DNA of 64,000 nucleotides, taken from NCBI GenBank assembly GCA_017480185.1, contig JAFVBC010000001.1, positions 1 to 64,000 on the forward strand, read 5' to 3'. The notes beneath the pieces were generated by a model. That model was given only the letters and a program-made list of their open reading frames with translations, had not been told where the DNA came from and ran no database searches. Source of the stretch: Bacteroidales bacterium. Its GTDB lineage: Bacteria > Bacteroidota > Bacteroidia > Bacteroidales > P3. Of this stretch, positions 42,032 to 52,429 are shown in pieces. How positions within the stretch are numbered: position 1 is the stretch's first letter; each line of letters begins with the position of its first letter. The translations under genes and the position numbers were made by a program.

Positions 42032-43477
42032 TTATCCAACACTTCCTTCAAGGCTAACACTGAGAAGTTTCTGTGCCTCGACTGCAAATTCCATTGGTAA
42101 CTTTTTCAACACATCTTTAGCATAGCCGTTGACTATCAAACCGACCGCACTTTCGGGACTGATACCACGTTGCTGACAATAGAAAAGTTGATCTTCACTT
42201 ATCTTGCTTGTGGTGGCTTCGTGTTCAAGAATGGCTGTGTGATTATTGGCTTTGATATATGGCCATGTGTGAGCACCACACTTGTCGCCAAGCAACAAAC
42301 TGTCGCACTGCGAGAAATTGCGAGCATTGTCGGCCGCACGGCCTATCTGCACCAAGCCTCGATAACTATTGTGGCTTTGACCTGCACTAATACCCTTACT
42401 CATAATGGTGCTATGAGTGTTTTTACCGATGTGTATCATCTTGGTACCGGTGTCGGCCTGTTGGTAATTGTTGGTAACGGCCACGCTGTAGAACTCGGCC
42501 GTACTGTTGTCGCCCTGAAGAATACAACTTGGATATTTCCACGTTACGGCGCTGCCGGTCTCAACCTGCGTCCACGAGAGTTTGCTATGCGAACCCTTAC
42601 AAATACCACGTTTAGTAACAAAGTTGTATATGCCCCCTTTGCCATTTTTATCGCCAGGATACCAGTTTTGCACCGTGCTGTATTTCACTTCGGCATCTTT
42701 CATAACCACAATCTCAACAATGGCTGCATGCAACTGGTTCTCATCACGTTGTGGGGCTGTGCACCCCTCCATATAACTAACATACGAACTCTCGTCGGCA
42801 ACAATCAAAGTGCGTTCAAATTGCCCTGTGCCACGAGCGTTAATACGGAAGTAGCTCGACAATTCCATCGGGCAACGCACCCCTTTAGGTATATAGCAAA
42901 ACGACCCGTCGCTAAACACTGCGCTGTTCAGTGCAGCAAAGAAATTGTCGGTACTTGGCACTACACTGCCAAGATACTGACGCACCAAGTCGGGGTGTTT
43001 CTGAACTGCTTCGCTTATGGGCATAAATATAATACCCTTCTCTTCGAGCACCTTACGACTTGTGGTCTTCACGCTTACTGAATCCATAATGGCATCGTAG
43101 GCCACACCAGCCAACGCTTCGCGCTCGCGCAAGGGTATACCAAGCTTATCGAAGGTGGCCAACAGTTCGGGGTCGACCTCGTCCATACTTTTCTTCTTTT
43201 CCTGCTTCGGAGCGGCAAAATATATGATGTCCTGATAGTTAGGCGTTTCGTATTCAAGATGTGCCCAGTCGGGTTCTTTCATTCTTTGCCACTGCCTAAA
43301 AGCCTCAAGACGAAAGTCGAGCAACCACTGCGGTTCGTTTTTCTTTTGCGAAATAAGCCACACCACCTCTTCGTCAAGACCTTTGCGAATGGTGTCGGTG
43401 GCAATATTGGTGGTAAAACCGAACTCATACTCCTTGTTGGTTACCTCCTGAATAATATCATTTTCGTTCATGCTCAA
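42032..43477 (-). CDS. sufB: Fe-S cluster assembly protein SufB
   Basis: 481 aa, full length. It forms the SufBCD scaffold that builds Fe-S clusters. Recognised from the N-terminal [23 protein letters not shown] and the core [39 protein letters not shown] and [13 protein letters not shown] C-terminal segment ([16 protein letters not shown]). No sufC or sufD lies in the window, which departs from the usual sufBCD order; the next gene is the LplA-LipA fusion. A start at 43471 is also possible. Confidence 0.95.
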   Translation of the reverse strand: MSMNENDIIQEVTNKEYEFGFTTNIATDTIRKGLDEEVVWLISQKKNEPQWLLDFRLEAFRQWQRMKEPDWAHLEYETPNYQDIIYFAAPKQEKKKSMDEVDPELLATFDKLGIPLREREALAGVAYDAIMDSVSVKTTSRKVLEEKGIIFMPISEAVQKHPDLVRQYLGSVVPSTDNFFAALNSAVFSDGSFCYIPKGVRCPMELSSYFRINARGTGQFERTLIVADESSYVSYMEGCTAPQRDENQLHAAIVEIVVMKDAEVKYSTVQNWYPGDKNGKGGIYNFVTKRGICKGSHSKLSWTQVETGSAVTWKYPSCILQGDNSTAEFYSVAVTNNYQQADTGTKMIHIGKNTHSTIMSKGISAGQSHNSYRGLVQIGRAADNARNFSQCDSLLLGDKCGAHTWPYIKANNHTAILEHEATTSKISEDQLFYCQQRGISPESAVGLIVNGYAKDVLKKLPMEFAVEAQKLLSVSLEGSVG

Positions 43478-43760
43478 TATGGTTCATCAGAAAAACTTAT
43501 GCAAAAACGCAAGAGTATGCCCTTTATTGCGGGAAATGTCTTTTTTTAATAACACGATCTACTGGTTTTAATAATACGACCTATTGGCAGCCCACAAAAG
43601 AGACGATAGCGATCAAAAACCCACGTACTACCACTCATCTCCTGCACCCAAAGGACAAAAGCAGGCGTTGAGTAGGAGTTGATAGGGAGTTGATAAGGAG
43701 ATGATAGGGAGATGATATTTACAAAGTATTGATAAGCAACAGTTTGTATTTTGTCCTAAA
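43478..43760. repeat. intergenic region with four tandem 11-mers
   Basis: GGAGTTGATAG, GGAGTTGATAA, GGAGATGATAG and GGAGATGATAT follow one another at 43675-43718. The rest of the gap shows no gene. Confidence 0.75.
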
Positions 43761-45179
43761 TTAGTCCTTTTGTGGCGTCTGTTGAGTGGGGGTAGAGTGC
43801 TTCAAGTATCGATTTATCCAAATGGCATATGGCACAGATAAACAAAATGTTAACATATCAGCAACTGCTTGTGCCATCTGTACGCCTTGCAAACCGAGCA
43901 CTTGCGGTAAAAGAACCACTGCTGGCAAAAAAAACATGCCATTGCGACCTATGCTGAGCAGAGTGGCTGGAGCGGTCATACCGATGTTTTGAAACAGCAT
44001 GTTGGTACTTGTGCTGAGCGAGATGAGGGGAAACGACACACATTGCCAACGTAGGGTGGCAGCCCCAATGGCCACCAGTGTTGGGTCTTCGGCACGAAAC
44101 AATGCCACTATCTGCGGCGCAAAAATAAAACCAACTACCGATATTGCCGTAAGGAATAGTGCCGACACTTTAAGCGCATAAAGCCACGATTGTCGCACAC
44201 GCTCGTATAGACCAGCACCATAATTAAATCCCGCCACAGGCTGAAAGCCCTGACAAAAACCGAGTACTGCGCTGAAGGCAAACATCATAATGCGTGTTAC
44301 CACCGCAAAGGCAGCCACAGCCGATGCCTCGCTACCAGGTGCAGCATAGAGGGCAGCACAATAGTTGAGCGAAATGGCAGCAGCGCAGTTGAAAAGCTGC
44401 CTAAAAAGCGATGGTAAACCACCTCGCAATATCTCACGATAGACGTTAAATGAAGGCTTGAAATTAGAAAATGAAACATGCACGCTTTCAGGTCGAAATG
44501 TACCTATAACAAGTATCATCCATGAGCATATTTGGCTCACCGCCGTTGCCAATGATGCTCCACTCACCCCCATGTTTAGAAGAAAGATGAAAATGGGGTC
44601 GAGTACGATGTTGAGCACAGCTCCACACACTATGCCAATCATGGCAAAACGGGCGTTGCCCTGCAGACGAAGTTGGTTGTTGAGCGTCAGTGCCGACATC
44701 ATAAACGGCGTGGCCGCAACAATGTAGCGCAAATAATCGTTGGCGTAGGGCACCACCTCGGTAGGAGCGCCCAACAGTCGACTCAACGTGCTCAGATTGG
44801 GCAGACACACAAGTGCTATCAGAAGTCCCAGTATGAGTGGCGAAAAGAAGCCCACGCTGGCCACCACAGCTGCTTGCTGTCCCCTTCGCGCACCAAGAGC
44901 CCGCGAGATGTAGTTACCCGAGCCATGTCCGAAAAAAAAGCCAAGGGCTTGGATCACCGTCATGAATGCAAACGACACGCCGATACCTGCCGTACCCTCG
45001 GTGGAAAGTGTGCCAACAAATGCCGCATCGACAATGTTATACAAAGCCGTTGTAACCATCGAAATTATGGTTGGGATGGCCAAATGCCACACCAGCCGTG
45101 GCACCGATTGGCCTGTCATCTCGTCGAAACGAGCATCGAGACCCCGACTTTGCATCAGCGACTGTTTTGCAAGTTTCAC
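43761..45179 (-). CDS. MATE family efflux transporter
   Basis: 472 aa with twelve predicted membrane helices in two related halves, beginning VPRLVWHLAIPTIISMVTTALYNIVDAAFVG. It exports organic cations or drugs with Na+ or H+ coupling. Its start overlaps the stop of the Deg-like protease by 4 bp, so the two are coupled, an uncommon pairing. The substrate is unknown. Confidence 0.93.
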   Translation of the reverse strand: MKLAKQSLMQSRGLDARFDEMTGQSVPRLVWHLAIPTIISMVTTALYNIVDAAFVGTLSTEGTAGIGVSFAFMTVIQALGFFFGHGSGNYISRALGARRGQQAAVVASVGFFSPLILGLLIALVCLPNLSTLSRLLGAPTEVVPYANDYLRYIVAATPFMMSALTLNNQLRLQGNARFAMIGIVCGAVLNIVLDPIFIFLLNMGVSGASLATAVSQICSWMILVIGTFRPESVHVSFSNFKPSFNVYREILRGGLPSLFRQLFNCAAAISLNYCAALYAAPGSEASAVAAFAVVTRIMMFAFSAVLGFCQGFQPVAGFNYGAGLYERVRQSWLYALKVSALFLTAISVVGFIFAPQIVALFRAEDPTLVAIGAATLRWQCVSFPLISLSTSTNMLFQNIGMTAPATLLSIGRNGMFFLPAVVLLPQVLGLQGVQMAQAVADMLTFCLSVPYAIWINRYLKHSTPTQQTPQKD

Positions 45180-46312
45180 TTGCGGATTATATTAGTGTTT
45201 CCCTGTGAGTTGAGTAATGTAACTTGAACTGTTTGTGTATGCCCATTGCGTTCGAAGTCGACCTCAATTACGGAACCTGGATTGAATCGTCCCAGCTCCT
45301 CCATCATCTCGGCAAAGGTATTAACTTCGATACCTGCAAGGCGCAACACAATATCGCCCTGTCGCAGCCCAGCACGGTCGGCAGCGCAATCGGTCGACAC
45401 TTTGGCAATAACCAGGCCCTTGGTCGAACGTGCATTTAGACGCTGCGACAGTTGGGCATTCATCTCGGTTACCTGCACACCGAGGTAGGCTCGCTGCACA
45501 TATCCATACTGCTGCAAGTCGGCCGCCACCTTAACTGCCAGGTTGGAAGGGATGGCAAAGGAGTAGCCGGTGTAGTAGCCATTGCCCGATGCAATGGCCG
45601 TAACTATACCAATGAGTTCGGCACGCGAGTTGACGAGCGCACCACCGCTATTGCCCGAATTTACTGCAGCGTCGGTCTGAATAAACGATTCAATTGGACT
45701 TTCCAACCCGCGCTGATTCTCAATAATATTAACATTTCGTGCTTTTGCGCTGATAATGCCCGATGTAACGGTAGATGTGAGGTTAAATGGGTTGCCTATA
45801 GCCAACACTGGTTCGCCAATGCGAGCCTGATCGCTGTTGCCAAAAGGGATGTAAGTGAGGCCATCGGCTTCTATCTTCACCACCGCAAGATCGGTGGCTG
45901 GGTCGTTGCCTACAAGACGGGCAGGCAACTCGCGGCGATCGTTAAGCGTAACGGTTATGCGCTCTGCGTCTTGCACCACATGATTGTTGGTTAGGATATA
46001 GCCGTCGGATGTTACTATCACGCCAGATCCATAGGCATTGTACGTCTTACGTTGCATGCCTTGATTGATGATAAAACCAAAGAACGACTGATAGAGTGGT
46101 GTGAGTTGGGTCATCTCGGTCTTTATGTGCACCACCCCGTCAATTGTGGCTTGAGCCACATCGGTAAAGTCGGTAAGGGTGAGTCGCGAAGGCTCTGGCG
46201 CTGTTGTTGTGGGTGTTTTAATCTCGGCCACCACTTCGTTGCGTGCCGATTGGCCACAACCTTGCGTAAGTATGCCAGCCAGCGCGACAAGTAAGAAAAA
46301 GTGCTTTTTCAT
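45176..46312 (-). CDS. Deg/HtrA-type S1C serine protease with one PDZ domain
   Basis: 378 aa. The signal peptide has a lipobox-like LTQGC near residue 19. The catalytic triad is readable: His111 (TNNHVV), Asp141 (ATDLAVV) and Ser222 (GNSGGALV). A single PDZ domain follows (about 270-360, with LGVQV and GLRQGDIVLRLAG), as in DegS and DegQ-short forms. It degrades or senses misfolded envelope proteins. It is coupled to the MATE gene downstream. Confidence 0.95.
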   Translation of the reverse strand: MKKHFFLLVALAGILTQGCGQSARNEVVAEIKTPTTTAPEPSRLTLTDFTDVAQATIDGVVHIKTEMTQLTPLYQSFFGFIINQGMQRKTYNAYGSGVIVTSDGYILTNNHVVQDAERITVTLNDRRELPARLVGNDPATDLAVVKIEADGLTYIPFGNSDQARIGEPVLAIGNPFNLTSTVTSGIISAKARNVNIIENQRGLESPIESFIQTDAAVNSGNSGGALVNSRAELIGIVTAIASGNGYYTGYSFAIPSNLAVKVAADLQQYGYVQRAYLGVQVTEMNAQLSQRLNARSTKGLVIAKVSTDCAADRAGLRQGDIVLRLAGIEVNTFAEMMEELGRFNPGSVIEVDFERNGHTQTVQVTLLNSQGNTNIIRK

Positions 46313-46465
46313 ACGTAGATGCTTTCATTTTTTTCTGCATAAGTAACCCCGTATGGAAGTTTTTATTGCGCAAGTGTGGCGATAAAATGCGTACACTGCA
46401 AACCATTGTCAAGTTTTGCAACGATTTGTAACACTTGCTCTACGCCCATCTACGTGCAAAACGGC

Positions 46466-46496
46466 TTTGCCGTTAGGGCGAAAAAAACTATCTTTG
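46466..46496 (+). promoter_or_regulatory. Bacteroidota promoter of tpiA
   Basis: TTTG (46466-46469) and TATCTTTG (46489-46496) separated by 19 bp, about 36 bp before the tpiA ATG. Excellent match to the -33/-7 consensus. Confidence 0.75.
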
Positions 46497-46532
46497 CATT
46501 CTTAATGTTAAACAAATAAAAACACACAAACG

Positions 46533-47294
46533 ATGAGAAAACATATAGTGGCAGGAAACTGGAAGATGAATAAGACCTTTAGCGAGGCTGACGAGTTGCT
46601 GAACGACATTATGGAAGGTCTGGAGAAGGTTGAGTTAAATCGCGACACACTTATCGTGGTGTGCCCCCCAATGCCCTATCTGGAGATGGCTACCGACTAT
46701 GCTAATGACTCGTACTTCACTGTTGGCGCACAAGATGTTAGCGCAAACAATAATGGCGCATTTACTGGTGAGGTTAGTGCCGAGATGCTTCAATCTATAG
46801 AGCTGGACTATTGCATTGTGGGACACTCCGAGCGCCGTGCCTACCATCATGAAACTAACAGCATTGTGGCTGCAAAAATAAACCAATTGTTGGCTCACAA
46901 CATAAGACCTATTATGTGCTGTGGCGAACTGTTGGACGAGCGCGAAGCAGGAAAGCAATTTGAAGTTGTGCAACGCCAGATAGAAGAAGGTCTGTTTCAT
47001 CTTGATGTCGAAGCCATTAAAAATGTGGTGATTGCGTATGAACCAGTATGGGCAATTGGCACTGGTCGTACGGCCACTCCCGAACAAGCTCAAGAGATGC
47101 ACCACCACATTCGCACCCTGCTAACAGCAAAATATGGAGCGTCCGTAGCCGACGAAATAAGCCTGTTATACGGCGGCAGTTGCAAGCCTTCTAACGCTAA
47201 AGAGCTGTTTGCTCAACCCGATGTTGACGGAGGTTTAATCGGTGGTGCTTCGCTTGTAGCCGACGATTTTATTAAGATTGCCCAATCGTTCTAA
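46533..47294 (+). CDS. tpiA: triosephosphate isomerase
   Basis: 253 aa. It interconverts dihydroxyacetone phosphate and glyceraldehyde 3-phosphate in glycolysis. The catalytic Lys in GNWKMNKT, His in GHSERR and Glu in YEPVWAIGTG are present, as is the phosphate loop GGS. It starts a long plus-strand run; the permease gene begins at the very next base after its stop. Confidence 0.97.
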   Translation: MRKHIVAGNWKMNKTFSEADELLNDIMEGLEKVELNRDTLIVVCPPMPYLEMATDYANDSYFTVGAQDVSANNNGAFTGEVSAEMLQSIELDYCIVGHSERRAYHHETNSIVAAKINQLLAHNIRPIMCCGELLDEREAGKQFEVVQRQIEEGLFHLDVEAIKNVVIAYEPVWAIGTGRTATPEQAQEMHHHIRTLLTAKYGASVADEISLLYGGSCKPSNAKELFAQPDVDGGLIGGASLVADDFIKIAQSF

Positions 47295-48530
47295 ATGGGT
47301 TTTGAACGTTTTATAGCACGCCACATGACCATGGGGGGAGACAAGGGCGAAGGTTTTTCGCGCTTGCTGACCAGAACTGCCACAGGGGGCATTGCTCTCG
47401 GGGTGGTGGTGATGGTTATGGCGGTAACTATACTGCATGGTTTTCAAAAAAATATAACCTCAAAACTGTCGGGTTTCGGTAGCCATATAACTCTGCACGC
47501 CTACACCACTGGTAATGGATTTATTCAAGACCCAATAAATCCTACACCGCAACTAATTGACAGACTGAAAACTATAGATGGCGTGCACCACGTGCAACCT
47601 TTTGCCGACAAAGGTGGCATGGTGAAAACCGATGAGCAGATACACGGTATTGTGCTTCACGGACTGCCCCAAGGATTCGACTCGTCGTTCTTCAAGCAAT
47701 ATATCGTTAAGGGTAGGTTGCCACAGATGAGCAATGACGCAGAACCAGCAAGTACAGAAGTGCTGATATCACAGACGGTGGCTCGGGCATTGCACCTTGA
47801 TGTGGGTAGTAAAATGCGTACCTATTTCTGGCAAGGAGACAACTATCGCGCGCGGATGTTCACCATCTGTGGACTTTATAACACCGACTTGGAGGAGATG
47901 GATAAACACTACGTGGTGGGCGACTTGCGTCAAGCGCAACGACTAAACGATTGGAACGAACGTCAAGTGGGGGGGATAGAGGTGAATGTTAACGATTTTG
48001 ACCAATTGGACGATGTAGCCATGCAGGTGGCCTCCACCCTACCCTATGATGTGCAAATGTCAACAATCGTGCAGCAACAACCGACAATGTTTTCTTGGCT
48101 TGACCTGCTTAACACCAACATTGCTCTGATTTTAACCATAATGGGTGTGGTGTGTGTTATTGCTACGGTGTCGGCACTGCTGATTATGATATACGAAAAG
48201 AGTGCCACAATAGGGGTGTTAAAAGCATTGGGGGCCTCACATGCCTCTATCGGTAAAATATTCATTATTCGAGCCTGGCGAATGGTGGCTTGGGGGGTAC
48301 TGATTGGCGATGCTATTGCAGTGGCATTGTGTTTACTCCAAGAACGGTTTAAGATAGTGCGCCTTGACCCAGAATCCTACTCAATGCCATACGTACCGAT
48401 AGACCTTGATGCAACAGTGGTACTGCTTATCAGTGCAATCACTGCCTTGACATGTCTTGTTTCGATGATTGTACCCACTGCTTTGATTTCTCGCATTAGT
48501 CCGTCAAGCACCATAAGAACTGAGCATTAA
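47295..48530 (+). CDS. FtsX-like ABC transporter permease (LolC/LolE type)
   Basis: 411 aa. One N-terminal helix (about 28-50), a large periplasmic MacB-like domain and three C-terminal helices (about 270-295, 315-340, 370-400) give the FtsX topology. The N-terminal FERFIARHMTMGG and the LGVVVMVMAVTILHGFQ helix match lipoprotein-release permeases. No ATPase gene is adjacent. It would extract lipoproteins to LolA or act as a related exporter. Confidence 0.88.
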   Translation: MGFERFIARHMTMGGDKGEGFSRLLTRTATGGIALGVVVMVMAVTILHGFQKNITSKLSGFGSHITLHAYTTGNGFIQDPINPTPQLIDRLKTIDGVHHVQPFADKGGMVKTDEQIHGIVLHGLPQGFDSSFFKQYIVKGRLPQMSNDAEPASTEVLISQTVARALHLDVGSKMRTYFWQGDNYRARMFTICGLYNTDLEEMDKHYVVGDLRQAQRLNDWNERQVGGIEVNVNDFDQLDDVAMQVASTLPYDVQMSTIVQQQPTMFSWLDLLNTNIALILTIMGVVCVIATVSALLIMIYEKSATIGVLKALGASHASIGKIFIIRAWRMVAWGVLIGDAIAVALCLLQERFKIVRLDPESYSMPYVPIDLDATVVLLISAITALTCLVSMIVPTALISRISPSSTIRTEH

Positions 48531-48540
48531 ACCGAAAGAG

Positions 48541-50031
48541 ATGAAAAGGCACTTGAAATGGATAGCATTGTTGCTGCTGGTTATAATGGCGGTTGGGGCA
48601 TTGTGGTATGTTCACCACATGGCTAATCAAATACGCGAGACAGAGGTGGCCAAGATACGCATGTGGGCAAATGCCGTAAGTCAGCGTGCTTCGATTGTTG
48701 ATGCCAGTCAGCAATTCTTCGAACAAGCTACACTTGACGAGCATAGAAAAATGGAGATTTACACACGCATACTTCAGTCGTTCAACGATCCAGATATGCG
48801 TGCCGACATGCAATTCAGCTTGTCGTATGTGAACTATATCGTAGATAGTTCAAAAACTCCACTTATCATTACCACCACGAGTGATTCTATCATCACCGTG
48901 CCACAAGAGTTAAGGGGCATGAAGTTGCAGGGCGATTTGCTTGAAGAGTACTCACAGAATCCTCCATTCACCTACTCAATATGGGGCATTCCGTTGACTC
49001 TATACTACAAAGAATCGGCCTATCACACCCAATTGCGACAGGTAATTGACGACTTCTCAAGTTCGTTTGTATCAGACATCACCAACAATGCTGTACTGGT
49101 GCCTGTGATTGTGGTCGATAGTACCATGCAGAAAATTCTTGCCATGGGCAACATTGACACAGCAAGCGTAGACACTCCGTCAAAATTATCAAGCCGTATA
49201 CACGATATGGCCAACGATAACGCTCCGATAGAAATAAAGCTGTTTGGCAATAATAAAGCTTTGGTCTTTTATGAAACCACTCCACTGTTGAAGACATTGC
49301 AATGGATGCCGTCGGTTTATTTTTTCATCGTTGCGGTATTACTTTTTGTTACATACAACCTGTTTCGCACAACGCGTTCAATGGAACAAAACAGAGTGTG
49401 GGTCGGTATGGCCAAGGAGACGGCTCACCAACTGGGGACTCCCATCTCCTCTCTCTTGGCTTGGACACAATATCTGCGTGGCAAAACACTAACTGAAGCT
49501 TACTGCGACGAGATGGAAAAAGACTTGCAACGACTTTCAACAATCACTCATCGCTTTTCAAAAATAGGTGCAACACCCGAACTGAAAGAGGAGGATGTTA
49601 AAGAGGTAACCATACAATCAGTAACCTACCTGCAAAGTAGAGTATCTAAAAAAGTAAGTTTCTCCGTATCATTTCCTGAAGGCGAATCATTTATTGCTCC
49701 ACTTAACAGTTACTTGTTTGAGTGGGTAGTGGAAAATTTGTGCAAAAATGCAGTTGATGCTATGGAAGGCGAAGGCAACATAACCATTGTAGGTTCACAA
49801 AATGCACGCAATATATTTATAGATGTGAGTGATAACGGCAAAGGCATGTCTACGACTTTACAAAAGCACATCTTCGACTCGGGCTTTACCACAAAAACAC
49901 GTGGCTGGGGGCTCGGTTTACCCTTGGCGCGACGCATAATAAACCAATACCATAAAGGCCGACTGTATCTGAAATACTCCATTCCTGGGCAAGGCACTAT
50001 GTTTAGGATTGTATTAAAGAAAAAGCATTAA
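48541..50031 (+). CDS. sensor histidine kinase
   Basis: 496 aa. Two membrane helices (about 8-27 and 262-282) bracket a periplasmic sensor of about 230 residues, followed directly by the kinase with no evident HAMP. Phospho-acceptor His296 is in KETAHQLGTPISSL, the N box in LCKNAVDAMEG, and G boxes in DNGKGMS and GWGLGLPL. No response regulator is adjacent. The signal is unknown. Confidence 0.92.
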   Translation: MKRHLKWIALLLLVIMAVGALWYVHHMANQIRETEVAKIRMWANAVSQRASIVDASQQFFEQATLDEHRKMEIYTRILQSFNDPDMRADMQFSLSYVNYIVDSSKTPLIITTTSDSIITVPQELRGMKLQGDLLEEYSQNPPFTYSIWGIPLTLYYKESAYHTQLRQVIDDFSSSFVSDITNNAVLVPVIVVDSTMQKILAMGNIDTASVDTPSKLSSRIHDMANDNAPIEIKLFGNNKALVFYETTPLLKTLQWMPSVYFFIVAVLLFVTYNLFRTTRSMEQNRVWVGMAKETAHQLGTPISSLLAWTQYLRGKTLTEAYCDEMEKDLQRLSTITHRFSKIGATPELKEEDVKEVTIQSVTYLQSRVSKKVSFSVSFPEGESFIAPLNSYLFEWVVENLCKNAVDAMEGEGNITIVGSQNARNIFIDVSDNGKGMSTTLQKHIFDSGFTTKTRGWGLGLPLARRIINQYHKGRLYLKYSIPGQGTMFRIVLKKKH

Positions 50032-50034
50032 GAA

Positions 50035-50442
50035 ATGTGTAGCATAAAGTATTTATTTACATTTACATTTACACTTGCATTTGCATGTTGCCTTTTTGTT
50101 GCTTGTGGAAAAGATAAAGAAACAGACTGGTTGGCCAATACCACATGGGAAAGTGGTAAGAATAGCGAAAATACCAACGCAGCCATCGCATACGGCGCGA
50201 TACGCTATGGCGACGGTTCAGCATGTACTGAACTGTTGGAATTTACCGACTATGGCTGCGTGTGGCGTTATCTGCTTTACCACGGCGAAAAAATCAAGTA
50301 CAATGGCACCCCGTCATACGAACTCAACGGCAATACACTAACTATTGAAAATGACACCACGCACACATATACTCTTGAGGGTAATACAATTGTTGGTTAC
50401 TATCTATCGGGCGAAAAAGACGGTGTATTTAGTAAGAAATAA
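50035..50442 (+). CDS. small lipoprotein of unknown function
   Basis: 135 aa. The signal peptide ends in a lipobox (LFVAC, Cys24). The mature domain is beta-rich (LANTTWESGK, YGCVWRYLLYHG, YELNGNTLTIEND), a lipocalin-like small barrel pattern seen in many Bacteroidota lipoproteins. It is 3 bp after the kinase gene. Confidence 0.75.
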   Translation: MCSIKYLFTFTFTLAFACCLFVACGKDKETDWLANTTWESGKNSENTNAAIAYGAIRYGDGSACTELLEFTDYGCVWRYLLYHGEKIKYNGTPSYELNGNTLTIENDTTHTYTLEGNTIVGYYLSGEKDGVFSKK

Positions 50443-50466
50443 GTGACTTAAACACATGTAGCAATA

Positions 50467-51042
50467 ATGAAAGAGCTTATATTTGCGACAAACAATAAAC
50501 ACAAACTTGAGGAGGTTCGAGCGGCATTGGCAGGAAAGATAAAAATCATAAGCCTGCAAGAGGCGGGATTAGAGGGTGAGATACCAGAAACAGCCGACAC
50601 GCTTGAGGGTAACGCAAAGCAAAAGGCACAATGGGTGTGGCAACGATGCGGAATAGACTGCTTTGCCGACGATACGGGGCTGGAAGTGGAAGCCCTTGGT
50701 GGCGCGCCAGGCGTGTATTCAGCTCGCTATGCTGGCGAACATTGTTCGTTTGATGATAATATAAACAAGTTGCTTACAGCCATGGAGGGCAAAAGCAATC
50801 GCAACGCAGCATTTAGAACGGTGATTTGCTTAATTGAAGGGGGGAAAGAGACATATTTTATCGGACAGATAGAGGGATCCATCCTGACCGAACGGCATAG
50901 CATCGGGGAAGGTTTTGGATACGATCCCATATTCATGCCCAACCGTTTTGCTCTGAGTTTTGCAGAGATGCCACTTGATGTGAAAAATAAAATAAGCCAT
51001 CGTGGCATTGCAATACAGAAACTTGCAGAATATTTAGGATGA
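50467..51042 (+). CDS. rdgB: non-canonical purine NTP pyrophosphatase (RdgB/HAM1)
   Basis: 191 aa. It hydrolyses ITP, dITP and XTP to keep them out of nucleic acids. ATNNKHKLEEVR at the N terminus, FADDTGLEVEALGGAPGVYSARYAG and GFGYDPIF are family signatures. It overlaps the next gene by 4 bp. Confidence 0.96.
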   Translation: MKELIFATNNKHKLEEVRAALAGKIKIISLQEAGLEGEIPETADTLEGNAKQKAQWVWQRCGIDCFADDTGLEVEALGGAPGVYSARYAGEHCSFDDNINKLLTAMEGKSNRNAAFRTVICLIEGGKETYFIGQIEGSILTERHSIGEGFGYDPIFMPNRFALSFAEMPLDVKNKISHRGIAIQKLAEYLG

Positions 51043-51584
51043 AAGAGTTTATACCATACACGATCCATCAGGGATTTTCATCTAACAGCCACCATGTGTT
51101 GATGCTCCTTAACACAGAAAGCAGTTTACAAATACCCATATTCGTTGGCGATGCCGAAGTGAAAAATCTACTCATAGCCAAGGAGGCCATTACAATAAAA
51201 CGCCCCATGCCCCACAATGTAATAGCCGACATATTGGCCGCAACCCATGCCGATTTGCACCATGTTACTATCGACCGCGTAGTTGATGGGGTGTTTTATG
51301 CGTCGTTGCACATATTGTGCACTTACGGAGAGCGTGTGATTGACTGCCGCGTGTCGGATGCCATAGTGTTGGCTCAAATGGAAAACTCACCAATATTTGT
51401 AAACGACAACGTAGTTGCAGAGTGTGCATTCAAACAAGAAAATGTAGAAGTGCTCAATGCCAATCTACCACGCACCCTTTCCGACCTCGAAACCATGCTC
51501 CGACAATGTGAAGAAGACGAGAACTACGAACAAGCCGAAAAAATACAACAAGAGATTACTCGATTAAAAAAGAAAATGTCATGA
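51039..51584 (+). CDS. bifunctional nuclease family protein with UVR motif
   Basis: 181 aa. The N-terminal 130 residues match the DUF151/bifunctional nuclease family ([34 protein letters not shown]), and the C terminus carries a UvrB/UvrC-type motif ([20 protein letters not shown]). It overlaps both rdgB and the phosphorylase gene by 4 bp. The physiological role is uncertain. Confidence 0.88.
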   Translation: MKEFIPYTIHQGFSSNSHHVLMLLNTESSLQIPIFVGDAEVKNLLIAKEAITIKRPMPHNVIADILAATHADLHHVTIDRVVDGVFYASLHILCTYGERVIDCRVSDAIVLAQMENSPIFVNDNVVAECAFKQENVEVLNANLPRTLSDLETMLRQCEEDENYEQAEKIQQEITRLKKKMS

Positions 51585-52423
51585 ACTACCAACAATCAGC
51601 CGAATACATCAAACAACGCCTATCGCAAACAGGTCATCCCATACCAGAAATAGCCATAGTGCTTGGCAGCGGACTTGGCAAATTGGCCGACAACATAACC
51701 AATCCGTTGGTTATCCCCTACTCCGACATTCCTTTCTTCAAACAATCTACTGCCGTTGGGCATAAGGGAAACTTGATTTTTGGCACACTTGGAGACACAC
51801 CCGTCATGGCAATGCAAGGACGTTTCCACTACTACGAGGGCTATACAATGCAGGAAGTAACCTACCCCATACGTGTGTTTAGTTTGCTTGGCATAAAACT
51901 GCTTATGGTGAGCAATGCCGCTGGAGCCATGAATCCAGACTATAAAGTTGGCGACCTCATGGTTATCACCGACCACATCAACTTTATGCCCAATCCCCTT
52001 ATAGGGCCCAACCTGGAACAATTTGGTACTCGTTTTCCTGACATGACTGAAGCCTATAGCCACAGAATGTGCCGTCTGGCCGATCAAGCAGCCAGCGAAC
52101 TTGGCATTACGCTGCAACACGGAGTGTATGTAGCCGAGACTGGCCCAACCTACGAAACGCCAGCCGAATACCGTATGTTCCGCCTCATGGGAGGAGATGC
52201 AGTGGGCATGTCAACAGTACCAGAAGTAATCGTGGCACGCCACTGTGGCATTGAAGTTTTTGGGATGAGTGTCATAACCAACCAAGCCAACGACCTTGGC
52301 GACGACATTAAGAACGATGGCGACGATGTGGTGCGCGCAGCCGATGCAGCCGCCGACCGCATGACAGCCCTTTTCAAACGCCTTATAGAAACTTCAACTA
52401 AGCCTCAATCAACACAGAGTTAA
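51581..52423 (+). CDS. purine-nucleoside phosphorylase
   Basis: 280 aa, class II trimeric PNP. It phosphorolyses purine nucleosides to base and ribose 1-phosphate. [19 protein letters not shown] and [25 protein letters not shown] are typical, with TNQAND near the end. Its start overlaps the nuclease gene by 4 bp, so purine salvage, nucleotide sanitation and the nuclease are expressed together. Confidence 0.95.
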   Translation: MNYQQSAEYIKQRLSQTGHPIPEIAIVLGSGLGKLADNITNPLVIPYSDIPFFKQSTAVGHKGNLIFGTLGDTPVMAMQGRFHYYEGYTMQEVTYPIRVFSLLGIKLLMVSNAAGAMNPDYKVGDLMVITDHINFMPNPLIGPNLEQFGTRFPDMTEAYSHRMCRLADQAASELGITLQHGVYVAETGPTYETPAEYRMFRLMGGDAVGMSTVPEVIVARHCGIEVFGMSVITNQANDLGDDIKNDGDDVVRAADAAADRMTALFKRLIETSTKPQSTQS

Positions 52424-52429
52424 ATCAAT

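Noticed and set aside
42170..43081. 303-codon plus-strand frame opposite sufB
   Set aside because: It mirrors a clearly recognisable sufB gene and has no domain or start context of its own.
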